From assembly GCF_003063625.1 (NCBI RefSeq), contig NZ_CP026604.1, positions 1,798,001 to 1,862,000 on the forward strand: a DNA stretch of 64,000 nt. The letters are read 5' to 3'. Shown here piece by piece: positions 37,119 through 46,267 of this stretch (positions are counted from its first letter, which is position 1; each line of letters opens with the position of its first letter). The notes below the pieces were generated by a model, which had not been told where the DNA came from, made no database searches, and saw nothing but the letters and a program-made list of their open reading frames with translations. The position numbers and the translations under genes were made by a program. The DNA comes from Saccharobesus litoralis. GTDB lineage: Bacteria > Pseudomonadota > Gammaproteobacteria > Enterobacterales > Alteromonadaceae.

Positions 37119-37889
37119 ATGCTTGATGCAAATAAGATGTTCTCTTTACAAGGTAAAACAGCCTTAGTCACTGGTAGTAGTCGAGGCTTAGGTCAAGCAC
37201 TGGCTTTAGGTTTGGCTAACGCCGGTGCCAAGGTAGTTTGTAGCAGCTCTCGCATGGGCGGCTGTGATGATACGGTGCAAAAAATTACTGAAATGGGTGG
37301 CGAAGCGATCCAGATTGCAGCTGATTTAAACGACAGTGAGTCGGTTAGCGCACTTGCCCAATCTGCTCTTGAATGGCAAGGCAGTATTGATGTGTTAATT
37401 AATAACGGCGGCACTATTGCTCGCTATCCGGCTGTAGACTTTCCTGAAGACGAATGGCTAAAAGTCATTAATATCAATTTAAACAATGCATTTTTGTTAA
37501 GCCGCTTAATTGGCAAAAAAATGATTGAGCAAGGCAGTGGTAAAATCGTCAATATCGCCTCTATGTTGTCTTACTCAGGCGGTATTACTGTACCTGCTTA
37601 CACAGCCAGTAAACACGGTATTGCCGGTGTAACCAAAGCATTAGCCAACGAGTGGGCCGCTAACAATATTCAAGTTAATGCTATTGCGCCAGGTTATTTT
37701 AGAACGGATAACACACAAGCATTACAAGACAATCCTGAGCGTAATCGCGACATTCAAAATCGTATACCCGCTGGTCAATGGGGTGAGCCAGAGCAATTGG
37801 TTGGGGCTGCGGTATTTTTATCGTCTGCTGCAAGTGACTATGTCAATGGCCACATATTGGCTGTTGATGGCGGTTGGTTAGCTCGCTAA
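37119..37889 (+). CDS. kduD: 2-dehydro-3-deoxy-D-gluconate 5-dehydrogenase (KduD)
   Basis: Short-chain dehydrogenase that reduces 2,5-diketo-3-deoxygluconate to KDG in uronate lyase-product catabolism. 256 residues: NAD loop TGSSRGLG at 18-25, NNGGTIARYPA, and catalytic Ser148, Tyr161 and Lys165 in IASMLSYSGG and YTASKHG. The C-terminus SDYVNGHILAVDGGWLAR closely follows the E. coli KduD ending. The kduI gene follows 17 bases later. KduD enzymes are also known to act on other keto-uronates, so a side role in fructuronate reduction is possible. Confidence 0.95.
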   Translation: MLDANKMFSLQGKTALVTGSSRGLGQALALGLANAGAKVVCSSSRMGGCDDTVQKITEMGGEAIQIAADLNDSESVSALAQSALEWQGSIDVLINNGGTIARYPAVDFPEDEWLKVININLNNAFLLSRLIGKKMIEQGSGKIVNIASMLSYSGGITVPAYTASKHGIAGVTKALANEWAANNIQVNAIAPGYFRTDNTQALQDNPERNRDIQNRIPAGQWGEPEQLVGAAVFLSSAASDYVNGHILAVDGGWLAR

Positions 37890-37906
37890 ATATTGAGGAA
37901 AGAAAA

Positions 37907-38749
37907 ATGACAGTTAATTGTACTACGCGCTACGCCATTGGCCGCAATGAAGTTAAAACCTTTGTAACCGAACAGTTACGTGACGAGTTTTTGTGCCAAG
38001 ACTTTATGACGCAAGATCAGATCACTTTAATCTATACTCACTATGACAGATACATTGTCGGTGGTGTGGTGCCGGTTGATGAGGCGTTAAGCTTAACCGC
38101 TATCGATGAAACAAAGTCTGAACACTTTTTAGACCGTCGTGAGTTAGGCGTAGTTAATGTGGGTGGTTTAGGCACTGTTACTATTGACGGTACTGAATAT
38201 CAGTTGGCAGCTAAAGAGGCCTTATATGTTGGTCAAGGTAATAAAGAGGTTGTGTTTAGCAGTGTTGACAAGGCTAACCCTGCTCACTTTTATATAAACT
38301 CGTCACCCGCTCATAAAGCATTTCCGATTAAAAAGGTTGGTTTGCAGGATGCTAATATTTTAGAACTGGGTAGTTTAGAAACGTCTAATCAGCGCCGTAT
38401 TCACCAGCTTATTGTCAATGGTGTGGTTGATACCTGTCAGTTACAAATGGGGATCACTTGCCTACAACCGGGTAGCGTTTGGAATACGATGCCTGCGCAT
38501 CAACATGATCGCCGAATGGAAGCTTATTTTTATTTTGATTTACCTGAGAATCAAGCCGTTTGTCATTTTATGGGCGAACCACAGGAAACGCGTCATATTT
38601 GGGTTGCCAATGAGCAAGCTGTCGTATCACCGCCTTGGTCTATCCATTCGGGGTGTGGTACGTCTAACTACTCATTTGTATGGGGTATGGCAGGTGAAAA
38701 CTTGGCCTATGATGATATGGATGTTCATCAAGCAAGCGATTTACGATAA
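37907..38749 (+). CDS. kduI: 5-dehydro-4-deoxy-D-glucuronate isomerase (KduI)
   Basis: Converts 5-keto-4-deoxyuronate from lyase products to 2,5-diketo-3-deoxygluconate. The ATG at 37907 follows GAGGAAAG; the protein is 280 residues, near the 278 of E. coli. The zinc site is intact: His198 and His200 in MPAHQHDRR, Glu205, and His247 in PPWSIHSGCG, a constant offset of two from E. coli numbering. The tail KduI motif WGMAGENLAYDDMD is also conserved. It is paired with kduD as usual. KduI is also reported to isomerise hexuronates, which could feed fructuronate to the reductase at 35522 in the absence of a visible UxaC. Confidence 0.95.
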   Translation: MTVNCTTRYAIGRNEVKTFVTEQLRDEFLCQDFMTQDQITLIYTHYDRYIVGGVVPVDEALSLTAIDETKSEHFLDRRELGVVNVGGLGTVTIDGTEYQLAAKEALYVGQGNKEVVFSSVDKANPAHFYINSSPAHKAFPIKKVGLQDANILELGSLETSNQRRIHQLIVNGVVDTCQLQMGITCLQPGSVWNTMPAHQHDRRMEAYFYFDLPENQAVCHFMGEPQETRHIWVANEQAVVSPPWSIHSGCGTSNYSFVWGMAGENLAYDDMDVHQASDLR

Positions 38750-38821
38750 CAGTTTGTGTGTGCGAAGGCAGTGGAGGATGGATTTATCTCTCTGCCTTCT
38801 TTTTAAAACGAGGCATTAAAA

Positions 38822-39811
38822 ATGCGGTGGATTAAAACGAGTTTTCTCATCGGTTTAACATGGTTAATCGTTGGCTGTATGGATGGTGGCGATAAGGTTG
38901 TGTTACGCATGGGACACACCTTAGATACAGAGCATAGTGTACATAAAGCTATGGTGCACATGGCGCAGCGCTTGGCTCATTACTCTAATGGCACAATGGA
39001 AATTATAATCTATCCGAGTGCTCAGTTAGGTAACGAACGCGAAATGGTCGAATTACTGCAAATTGGTAGTTTAGCCATGGCTAAAGTGTCGGCTGCGACG
39101 ATTGAGGGCTTCGTACCTGAGATGAAGGTATTTAGTCTGCCGTATATTTTTCAAAGTCGTGATCATCGTTGGTCGGTATTAAATAGCGATATCGGCAAAA
39201 GCCTGTTGTATGAGGCGCAAAAAGCGCATTTGGTAGGACTCGGTTTTTATGATGCAGGCAGTCGTAGTTTTTATATGACTGACACTAAAGTTGAGACGCC
39301 TAAAGATTTAATTAGTAAAAAAATCCGCGTGATGGAAAGCCAAACAGCGGTGCGTATGGTTGAAGCCTTTGGCGGTGCAGCAACGCCAATTTCATTTGGT
39401 GAGTTATATGCAGCGTTGCAGCAAGGCGTGGTAGACGGTGCCGAAAACAATCCCCCTTCGTTTTATTTGTCGCGCCACTACGAAATCAGTCAATATTATA
39501 TTTTAAACGAACATACCTCTGTTCCCGATGTTGTCATGGGCAGTAAGCATATTTATGACAATTTAACTGCCCAGCAAAAACAATGGCTTGAATTAGCCAT
39601 GGCTGACTCCGTTGAATTACAAAAAGAGCTATGGCGAGCAGGCGAGCTAGAAGCCCTGGCCGAAGTGAAAAAAGCTGGGGTTGAGGTGATTTATCCTGAT
39701 AAAGCCCCTTTTGTTAATGCGGTAAAAGATTTTCATGCATCCTTTAAAGGGACGCGTATTGGCAATTACTTAGAGCGTATTGCAGCTATGTATAGGGGGG
39801 ATAATGGGTAA
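38822..39811 (+). CDS. dctP: TRAP transporter solute-binding protein (DctP family), lipoprotein
   Basis: Captures an organic acid in the periplasm for the TRAP membrane subunits that follow. 329 residues. The N-terminus ends in a lipobox (IVGC, Cys at about 19), so it is membrane-anchored rather than free. DctP features are LRMGHTLDTEHSVHKAM, the conserved carboxylate-binding arginine in KKIRVMESQTAVRMVEAFGG, FGELYAALQQGVVDGAENNP, and the SRHYEISQYY motif. The closest known functions with this pattern are uptake of glucuronate and galacturonate. It overlaps the next gene by 8 bases. Confidence 0.94.
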   Translation: MRWIKTSFLIGLTWLIVGCMDGGDKVVLRMGHTLDTEHSVHKAMVHMAQRLAHYSNGTMEIIIYPSAQLGNEREMVELLQIGSLAMAKVSAATIEGFVPEMKVFSLPYIFQSRDHRWSVLNSDIGKSLLYEAQKAHLVGLGFYDAGSRSFYMTDTKVETPKDLISKKIRVMESQTAVRMVEAFGGAATPISFGELYAALQQGVVDGAENNPPSFYLSRHYEISQYYILNEHTSVPDVVMGSKHIYDNLTAQQKQWLELAMADSVELQKELWRAGELEALAEVKKAGVEVIYPDKAPFVNAVKDFHASFKGTRIGNYLERIAAMYRGDNG

Positions 39812-40295
39812 TTTAGACTCAGTGGTATTTCATATCGAGGCTTTACTGAAAAAGTTACTGGTTGCGCTTATGGCGATTATTGTTGTTGGGGTAACTTGGC
39901 AAGTGTTTAGTCGTTATGTATTGCAGTCGCCTAGCTCAACAACCGAAGAAGCAGCGCGTTTTGTTCTTATTTGGATCAGCTTGTTTGGTGCGGCTTATGC
40001 TTATCAATTGGGATCTCATTTAGGTTTGGATGTTGTGGTAAACAAACTGTCTGAGCGCGGTAAGTTGTTGGCGGCAACCTTGTCTCATAGCTTGGTTGTT
40101 GGCTTTGCTATTTTTGTAATGGTGTACGGCGGAATATCTTTGGTCGATTTAACCATGACACCAGTACAAACCTCGGCAGCGCTTGGCTTGAAAATGGGTT
40201 ACGTTTATTTTGCTGTCCCTATCGCCGGTGCCATTATTGCTTTATTTGGTATTAATAAAGTTCGCCACCTCATTACTCAAATTAAATCCTTGTAG
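39804..40295 (+). CDS. dctQ: TRAP transporter small membrane subunit (DctQ)
   Basis: 163 residues from the ATG at 39804, with an AGGGGGG site inside the end of dctP. Four hydrophobic helices lie at about 18-38, 53-72, 90-112 and 130-150. The family segment FSRYVLQSPSSTTEEAARFVLIW is typical of DctQ, including the E-E-x-A-R motif. It couples with DctP and DctM for sodium-driven uronate uptake. Confidence 0.93.
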   Translation: MGNLDSVVFHIEALLKKLLVALMAIIVVGVTWQVFSRYVLQSPSSTTEEAARFVLIWISLFGAAYAYQLGSHLGLDVVVNKLSERGKLLAATLSHSLVVGFAIFVMVYGGISLVDLTMTPVQTSAALGLKMGYVYFAVPIAGAIIALFGINKVRHLITQIKSL

Positions 40296-40302
40296 GTTCA
40301 TC

Positions 40303-41601
40303 ATGGAATATTCAGGCATTGTATTAGTTGTCACTTTCTTTGCGTTATTGCTATTGAACGTGCCGATCTCCTTTAGCATAGGTATTGCCACTGCGGTTAC
40401 CATGCTGTTCAGTATCGATTTTGCGCCAGCCGTGACTACCGTTTCTCAGCGTTTGGCTGGTGGGGTCAACAGCTTTGTATTATTGGCTATCCCATTTTTT
40501 GTGCTTTCAGGTTTGATCATGGGACGCGGCGGAATAGCCAAGCGGTTAATCGAATGTGCCATGGCATTGATTGGTATGTTACCTGGTGGTTTAGCGCTAG
40601 TTAACGTGCTGTCTTGTACTATGTTTGGTGCTATTTCCGGTTCAGCCGTGGCGGCCACGAGTGCGATTGGTAGCTTTATGATCCCGCAAATGGAACAAAA
40701 AGGTTACGACAAAAACTTTGCTACTGCGGTGACCAGTGCAGCGGCAACAACCGGTATGTTGATACCACCGAGCAATATTTTAATTATTTACGCCATCGCT
40801 AGTGGCGGGGTGTCAATTGCGGCGTTATTTGTGGCGGGTTATTTACCGGGTATTTTGGTGGCATTAGCACTGATGATTGTTTGTGCTGGTTATTCAAAAC
40901 TGCATGGTTACCCAACGGGTGATCGTTTACCTTTCAGTATTGTTATTGAAAAAGTGGTTGCGGCCCTACCCAGCTTATTGCTTATTTTTATTGTCATCGG
41001 CGGCATTATAGGTGGTGTGTTTACCGCGACTGAAGCGGGCGCCATTGCTGTACTGTATTCTTTAATTTTATCCGTTGGTATTTACAAAGAAGTTAAGATT
41101 AGTGAGCTTTCTAGCATTTTACTTAAAGCCGCTGAAACCACAGCCATTGTTATGTTGCTGATTGGCGCGTCGTCGGCTATGTCTTGGATTATGTCCTATG
41201 TCAATATTCCACAAGCTATCAGCGAGTTCTTATTAACCCTAAGTGAAAACCCGATTTTAATTCTACTTTTGATTAATTTGTGTTTGATTTTAATTGGCGC
41301 CTTTATGGATATGACGCCTGCGGTATTAATTTTCACACCGATCTTTTTACCGGTTGCTGAGCAGCTTGGTATGTCGCCGTTACATTTCGGTATCATGATA
41401 GTACTTAACTTGTCGATTGGTTTATGTTCGCCACCAGTTGGTTCCGTATTATTTGTTGGCTGTGCCGTGGCAAAAACCTCAATAGAGAAAATCATTAAGC
41501 CGTTATTACCTCTGTATTTTGCCATGTTTTGTGTACTCATGTTGGTAACTTACGTGCCAGCGATTAGTGAGTTTTTACCGGCATTATTCGGTTTAGGTTA
41601 A
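40303..41601 (+). CDS. dctM: TRAP transporter large membrane subunit (DctM)
   Basis: 432 residues from the ATG at 40303; longer in-frame starts at 40210 lie inside dctQ and are unlikely. About 12 membrane segments are present. Diagnostic pieces are LNVPISFSIGIA near the start, SGSAVAATSAIGSFMIPQM and GMLIPPSNILIIYA in the middle, and LGMSPLHFGIMIVLNLSIG with CSPPVGSVLFVG near the end. It forms the transport channel for the acid bound by the lipoprotein DctP. Confidence 0.95.
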   Translation: MEYSGIVLVVTFFALLLLNVPISFSIGIATAVTMLFSIDFAPAVTTVSQRLAGGVNSFVLLAIPFFVLSGLIMGRGGIAKRLIECAMALIGMLPGGLALVNVLSCTMFGAISGSAVAATSAIGSFMIPQMEQKGYDKNFATAVTSAAATTGMLIPPSNILIIYAIASGGVSIAALFVAGYLPGILVALALMIVCAGYSKLHGYPTGDRLPFSIVIEKVVAALPSLLLIFIVIGGIIGGVFTATEAGAIAVLYSLILSVGIYKEVKISELSSILLKAAETTAIVMLLIGASSAMSWIMSYVNIPQAISEFLLTLSENPILILLLINLCLILIGAFMDMTPAVLIFTPIFLPVAEQLGMSPLHFGIMIVLNLSIGLCSPPVGSVLFVGCAVAKTSIEKIIKPLLPLYFAMFCVLMLVTYVPAISEFLPALFGLG

Positions 41602-41612
41602 GGATAAGTTAG

Positions 41613-42092
41613 ATGATCTATGTCGTAATGGGAGTAAGTGGTTGCGGAAAATCAACCGTAGGGCAAATGCTAGCTGAACAGCTCAATGTCGCTTTTTATG
41701 ATGCTGATGATTTTCACCCTAAGGCCAATGTCGCCAAGATGACGGCAGGCATGCCGTTAAACGATGAAGATAGATGGCCTTGGTTGCAAAGTTTGGCTGA
41801 CAATATGGCGCAGTGGCAACGTGATGGCGGTGCGGTATTAGCTTGCTCAGCGTTAAAGCAGAGCTATCGTGATTTATTGGCGTCAGTTGATAGCCAAGTT
41901 GTGCAATTTATCTATTTACAAGGTTCGTTTGCGACTTTGCTTGCTCGCTTAAAAGGGCGTAAAGGTCATTTTATGCAAGCTGACCTTTTGCAATCTCAGT
42001 TAGATACGTTGGAAGAACCAGCATCCGCTATTACCGTTTCGATTGATCAACCCGTAGATGAGCTTGTCTCCGATATTTTAAAGGCTTTATAA
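41613..42092 (+). CDS. gntK: Gluconokinase
   Basis: ATP-dependent phosphorylation of D-gluconate to 6-phosphogluconate. 159 residues with the P-loop GVSGCGKST at 7-15, the family's DADDFHPKANVAKM at 30-43, PLNDEDRWPWL at 48-58, and CSALKQSYRDLL. It lies 11 bases after dctM and 4 bases before the LarA homologue, so the two are translated in close company. No gluconate permease, gluconate dehydrogenase or Entner-Doudoroff gene is present here, so gluconate must arise inside the cell or come through the TRAP system. This placement is the main clue to the LarA homologue's substrate. Confidence 0.95.
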   Translation: MIYVVMGVSGCGKSTVGQMLAEQLNVAFYDADDFHPKANVAKMTAGMPLNDEDRWPWLQSLADNMAQWQRDGGAVLACSALKQSYRDLLASVDSQVVQFIYLQGSFATLLARLKGRKGHFMQADLLQSQLDTLEEPASAITVSIDQPVDELVSDILKAL

Positions 42093-42096
42093 TTTT

Positions 42097-43386
42097 ATGA
42101 CTTTTTCTCTTCATCAAACGGCTGAAAACGCCCAGATTAACGACACTCAATTATGCGCGTTAATTGACCAATATATTGCTACGCGTTTATCGACAGCAAA
42201 ACGTGTGTTGCTATTACCGCCAGACTTAACCCGTTTTCATTCTAAAGCAGGATTCATCACTCAGCACTTATATCAACAACTTAAAGACCAATGTGAGATC
42301 CAAATTATGCCAGCGCTTGGCACTCATGATCCGATGACCGACAAGGAATTGGATATGATGTTTGGCACAGATATTCCAAAGTCTTGTTTTAAACCGCATT
42401 TTTGGCGCAAAGATGTAAAAAAAGTTGGGCAAATCAGCTCAGAGCGTATGTTGGCTTTATCTGAAGGTAAACTTAATTACACCATGGATGTTGGGGTGAA
42501 TAAGTTGCTATTAGATGAAGATTGGGATGCCATTGTTTCAATAGGGCAAATTGTGCCGCACGAAGTGATTGGCATGGCTAACTATACTAAGAATATTCTC
42601 ATTGGTGTTGGCGGTGAAGATACTATACATAAGTCTCACTTTTTGGGGGCTGCGTATGGTATGGAGCGTATTATGGGGCGTATTTTAACCCCAGTGCGTC
42701 AGGCATTGAATGAAGGGTTTGATCAATATCTAGCTCACTTACCTATTGATTTTATTTTTACAGTATTGGGTAAACATCAGGATGAGTTAGCGCTTAAAGG
42801 TGTATTTTGTGGCAATAGTTATGCGACCTACGAGCAAGCCAGTTTATTAAGCCAGCAGCAAAACCTAAATTTATTAGATAAGCCAATTAAAAAAGCCGTG
42901 GTGTATCTTGATCCGACAGAATTTAAAACCACTTGGTTAGGCAATAAGTCGATTTATCGTACTCGCATGGCGATTGCCGATGGTGGTGAATTAATTGTGT
43001 TGGCACCTGGCTTAAAACGCTTTGGTGAAGACATATCTATTGACGGCTTGATCCGTAAATTTGGTTACCGCACGACGGACGAAACCTTAGCGGCAATTGA
43101 CAATAATCCTGATTTAAAAGACAACTTGTCTGCGGCGGCTCATTTGATCCACGGCACGAGTGATAATCGTTTTACTGTGACTTATTGTCCAAAAGATGAA
43201 GTGAGTCAGCAAGAAATTGAGCAAGTTAACTATCAATATTGCCATTACGATGAGATGGTTCAACGTTACCCAATTGAGTCTTTAAAAAATGGCTGGAATA
43301 CCCTGCCTGACGGCGAAGAGATTTTCTATGTGAGTAATCCGGCGCTAGGGTTATGGACAACCAAAGAAAACTTTGAAAATCAGTAA
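42097..43386 (+). CDS. LarA-superfamily nickel-pincer racemase/epimerase, probable D-mannonate/D-gluconate 2-epimerase
   Basis: 429 residues of the lactate racemase superfamily. Expected functional positions are present: D43 and R46 in PPDLTRFHSK, catalytic-type His77 in LGTHDPMTDKEL, His155 in PHEVIG, the cofactor-linking Lys165 in YTKNILIGVGG, and the nickel-ligand region TIHKSH (His178 and His181). The usual D-x-T-R-P is D-L-T-R-F here, so the substrate pocket differs from lactate racemase. LarA homologues acting as D-gluconate 2-epimerases are established in the literature. Between gluconokinase and the LarC/E/B set, in an operon headed by a fructuronate reductase, the natural role is C2 epimerisation of D-mannonate to D-gluconate. 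The superfamily is seen directly; the substrate is inferred. Lactate racemisation is the main alternative. Confidence 0.85.
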   Translation: MTFSLHQTAENAQINDTQLCALIDQYIATRLSTAKRVLLLPPDLTRFHSKAGFITQHLYQQLKDQCEIQIMPALGTHDPMTDKELDMMFGTDIPKSCFKPHFWRKDVKKVGQISSERMLALSEGKLNYTMDVGVNKLLLDEDWDAIVSIGQIVPHEVIGMANYTKNILIGVGGEDTIHKSHFLGAAYGMERIMGRILTPVRQALNEGFDQYLAHLPIDFIFTVLGKHQDELALKGVFCGNSYATYEQASLLSQQQNLNLLDKPIKKAVVYLDPTEFKTTWLGNKSIYRTRMAIADGGELIVLAPGLKRFGEDISIDGLIRKFGYRTTDETLAAIDNNPDLKDNLSAAAHLIHGTSDNRFTVTYCPKDEVSQQEIEQVNYQYCHYDEMVQRYPIESLKNGWNTLPDGEEIFYVSNPALGLWTTKENFENQ

Positions 43387-43421
43387 TTATCAGCCTATTT
43401 TAAAGTTTTAAGAGGTTAATT

Positions 43422-44708
43422 ATGAGTTCCACACACATTCATCTCGATATTGTTGGCGGGATTGCCGGCGATATGTTTATTGCCGCTATGCTCGATTGTC
43501 AGCCTAGCTTAAAAAAGCCTGTGTTAGAGGCTGTAGCTCAGGTGATCCCTGACAATATTGGGCAGGCGGAGCTTTATGCTGGGATTAACTCAGGGATCAG
43601 TGGTTTAAAATTTAAGTTAGCACTTAACAATAACGCTGAAGAAAATGGCCATCATCATACACACGAACACGAACACGAACACGAACATAAGCACGAGCAT
43701 GGACATAAGCACACACATGACCATACTCATCATGAGCATGAGCATAGCCATTCTGAACGCACAACTTACCGATTTATTTGCCAACTAATCAATCAAAGTC
43801 AGTTAGCTGAGTCAGTTAAATTGATTGCGATTGATTTATTAACCATCATAGGTAAAGCCGAAGCCAAGGTGCACAACAAAACCTTAGACGATGTGCATTT
43901 TCACGAATTAGCCGATTGGGATTCTGTGATGGATGTGGTCGCGATAGCCGTTATTCTGGCGCAATTAACCAAGGTTAAATGGAGTATTTCTGATCTGCCT
44001 TTGGGAAGTGGTTTAGTGAAAACGGCTCATGGTTTGATCCCCGTGCCGGCACCGGCCACGGCCGAGATATTAACGGGTTTTCGTTTTATTGATGATGGCG
44101 TAGCAGGTGAACGAATAACCCCAACAGGCGCGGCTATTCTTAGGTATTTAAAGCAACAAAAATGCTTGGTTACGCGTAGTTGCGGCGTATTACAAGCCAT
44201 AGGTTACGGGCTAGGTACTAAGCAATTTAAAGGCATGCCGAATATTTTACGGGCCACCGCCTTTACCCAAAACACTTCGTTAAGTGAAGAACCCAGCTCT
44301 GAATCCATTACCGTGGTCGAGTTTGATATTGACGACATGACAGGTGAAGAGTTGGCGTTAGCAGCAGATAAATTACGTTCTTTTACCGGAGTTGTCGATT
44401 TAGTCACTTATGCTAGCAAAGGGAAAAAAAACCGAGCGACAGAATCTTTCCGTTTATTGGTTAAACCACAACAGTTAGATGAAGTCGTTCAGGCTTGTTT
44501 TCAGCAAACCTCAACGATTGGCCTGCGTTATCACCAGCAAGCGCGACAATGTTTAGCGCGTACCGCAGGTCATATTGAAAATTTAGCGGTTAAATGGGTA
44601 GACAGACCCGAAGGGCAACGCACGGTAAAAGTGGAACATGATGAGCTAGTTAGCTTACCGACACTCGCTGCGCGTCGAGCGGTAAAATACAGTAAAGAGT
44701 CAGTTTAA
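43422..44708 (+). CDS. larC: Nickel-pincer cofactor biosynthesis protein LarC, with His-rich loop
   Basis: Inserts nickel into the pincer nucleotide (CTP-dependent cyclometallase). 428 residues in one uninterrupted frame, whereas the Lactobacillus gene needs a ribosomal frameshift to join its halves. The family opening HLDIVGGIAGDMFIAAMLD is followed at 77-110 by a segment with 19 histidines alternating with Glu/Lys/Thr, likely for nickel storage or delivery. Later come DDVHFHELADWDSVMD and VEFDIDDMTGEELA. The ribosome site AAGAGGT lies at the start. It follows larA by 35 bases and precedes larE by 18. Confidence 0.95.
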   Translation: MSSTHIHLDIVGGIAGDMFIAAMLDCQPSLKKPVLEAVAQVIPDNIGQAELYAGINSGISGLKFKLALNNNAEENGHHHTHEHEHEHEHKHEHGHKHTHDHTHHEHEHSHSERTTYRFICQLINQSQLAESVKLIAIDLLTIIGKAEAKVHNKTLDDVHFHELADWDSVMDVVAIAVILAQLTKVKWSISDLPLGSGLVKTAHGLIPVPAPATAEILTGFRFIDDGVAGERITPTGAAILRYLKQQKCLVTRSCGVLQAIGYGLGTKQFKGMPNILRATAFTQNTSLSEEPSSESITVVEFDIDDMTGEELALAADKLRSFTGVVDLVTYASKGKKNRATESFRLLVKPQQLDEVVQACFQQTSTIGLRYHQQARQCLARTAGHIENLAVKWVDRPEGQRTVKVEHDELVSLPTLAARRAVKYSKESV

Positions 44709-44726
44709 TTTTGTGGGGTAAGTATT

Positions 44727-45599
44727 ATGCTAGTTGATATTCGAATGTTGCTTGATCCACAGCTTAGTGAAAAATTTAATAAGTTAGTGGCGTTTGCTGA
44801 TCGTTACTCGCAAATATCTGTTGCTGTTAGCGGTGGTATCGACAGTATGTTGCTAACCTATTTACTGCATCGTTTCTCTAATAGTCAAATTACCCCTGTA
44901 CATGCTTACTCACCGGCTGTACCTGCGGCTGCTTTTGCCCGCGTACAGTTTTATGCTGAAGAATATCATTGGCCATTAAAAGTGATTGATGCTAATGAGT
45001 TAGATGACGAAAATTATCGACGTAATCCGGTAAATCGTTGTTATTTTTGTAAAAGCAATTTGTATGAGCGAATTTTTAGCACGACAAAGTCGGTTATTTT
45101 TTCTGGCACTAATGTTGATGATCTCGATGACTATCGTCCAGGGTTAACTGCAGCCAAAGAGCGTAAAGTCCAGCACCCTTATGTTGAAGCAGGTATTAGT
45201 AAATCGGATATTTATCAGTTAGCTACTGCATTTAAATTAACCGAGTTACAATCCTTACCTGCTCAACCCTGTCTCGCTAGCCGCATTGAAACGGGGATCC
45301 AAGTTAGCAAGCAGGATATGCGTTTTATAGACAATATTGAAAATCAAACCCGAGCGTATTTTCCTAACTTGCAACATATTCGCTGCCGTATTACTCACCA
45401 AGGCGTGATGATTGAATTAGATCATTTGCCGGAACAAAAAATATTAAACCAATTTACAACCTACATAACGCCAACTTGTCGCAAAAAAGGCTACAAGTTA
45501 CTTGGGGTTCGACCGTATAAAAAAGGCGCGGCTTTTTTAACAAATAATCCGCACTCAATGCCGGCTCAGGTTATCGCGATTAAAGAGGTTAGAGCATGA
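44727..45599 (+). CDS. larE: Nickel-pincer cofactor sulfur transferase LarE (three-cysteine type)
   Basis: Installs the sulfur atoms of the pincer nucleotide. 290 residues with the PP-loop AVSGGIDSM at 33-41. Cys182 in the PCLASRIETG motif equals the position of the sacrificial cysteine of the Lactobacillus enzyme. Two further cysteines, Cys105 and Cys108 in NRCYFCKSNLYE, make the CxxC + C set associated with LarE proteins that carry a [4Fe-4S] cluster and can recycle sulfur. It overlaps larB by four bases (ATGA). Assignment is firm; the cluster type is inference. Confidence 0.95.
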   Translation: MLVDIRMLLDPQLSEKFNKLVAFADRYSQISVAVSGGIDSMLLTYLLHRFSNSQITPVHAYSPAVPAAAFARVQFYAEEYHWPLKVIDANELDDENYRRNPVNRCYFCKSNLYERIFSTTKSVIFSGTNVDDLDDYRPGLTAAKERKVQHPYVEAGISKSDIYQLATAFKLTELQSLPAQPCLASRIETGIQVSKQDMRFIDNIENQTRAYFPNLQHIRCRITHQGVMIELDHLPEQKILNQFTTYITPTCRKKGYKLLGVRPYKKGAAFLTNNPHSMPAQVIAIKEVRA

Positions 45600-46267
45600 A
45601 TGATGCATTTATTTGGGATGCGGAGCGAGCCAGTCGCACAGGTGTAGCTGAAGCGGTTTTTTGTCAAGGCAAAGCCAATGGCGATTTAATTGCGATTATT
45701 GAGCACAATTTAAGTCAGCAACGGCCTTTATTCATGACACGTTTATCACAAGAGCAGTGGTGTGCGTTGCTTGAACAGCAGCAGTCAATTTTAGATTATG
45801 ACCCGCATTCACAAACAGCCATGGCCAATGTTAAAGCCAATAGTGTCGATACCAAGTCGGTTTGTATTGTTTGTGCAGGCACATCTGACCTTAGTGTAGC
45901 AAAAGAAGCTCAGCGCAGTTTGTTGTTTAACGGCGTTACTGCGCCACTTATTGCAGATGTCGGTGTTGCAGGCCTTTGGCGCTTAATGGATAAGATAGAG
46001 CTTATCCGCCAGTACAAAATGATAATCGCGGTTGCGGGTATGGAAGGCGCGCTGTTTAGTGTACTGGCCGGCCTTGTGACTGCGCCCATTGTGGCCGTAC
46101 CAAGCGCGGTGGGTTATGGGGTTTCTGCTCATGGCCAAGCTGCGTTGTCGAGTGCCCTTGCATCCTGTTCTCCGGGTATTATGACGGTCAATATCAATAA
46201 TGGCTTTGGTGCAGCCGCTTGCGTGGTGAAAACCTTGCGTCAATTTAAGCAATTAGAGGATCAGTAA
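45596..46267 (+). CDS. larB: Nickel-pincer cofactor biosynthesis protein LarB
   Basis: Carboxylates and hydrolyses nicotinic acid adenine dinucleotide, the first step to the pincer nucleotide. 223 residues. The C-terminal two thirds resemble AIR carboxylase (PurE-like): VCIVCAGTSDLSVAKEAQ, AVAGMEGALFSVLAGLV, PSAVGYGVSAHGQAALSSAL. Cys191 in LASCSPGIMTVNINNGFGAA corresponds to the catalytic cysteine region of the family. It overlaps larE and the following permease gene, so the three are translationally coupled. Confidence 0.94.
   Translation: MNDAFIWDAERASRTGVAEAVFCQGKANGDLIAIIEHNLSQQRPLFMTRLSQEQWCALLEQQQSILDYDPHSQTAMANVKANSVDTKSVCIVCAGTSDLSVAKEAQRSLLFNGVTAPLIADVGVAGLWRLMDKIELIRQYKMIIAVAGMEGALFSVLAGLVTAPIVAVPSAVGYGVSAHGQAALSSALASCSPGIMTVNINNGFGAAACVVKTLRQFKQLEDQ

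Noticed and set aside
42097-43386. Plain lactate racemase serving the L-lactate from rhamnose breakdown
   Set aside because: Kept only as an alternative: the gene is in the uronate operon next to gluconokinase, 26 kb from the rhamnose enzymes, has no lactate permease or dehydrogenase nearby, and lacks the usual Pro after D-x-T-R.
43638-43755. Frameshift site in larC, as in Lactobacillus
   Set aside because: The reading frame is continuous through the histidine-rich region; both halves are joined without a shift.
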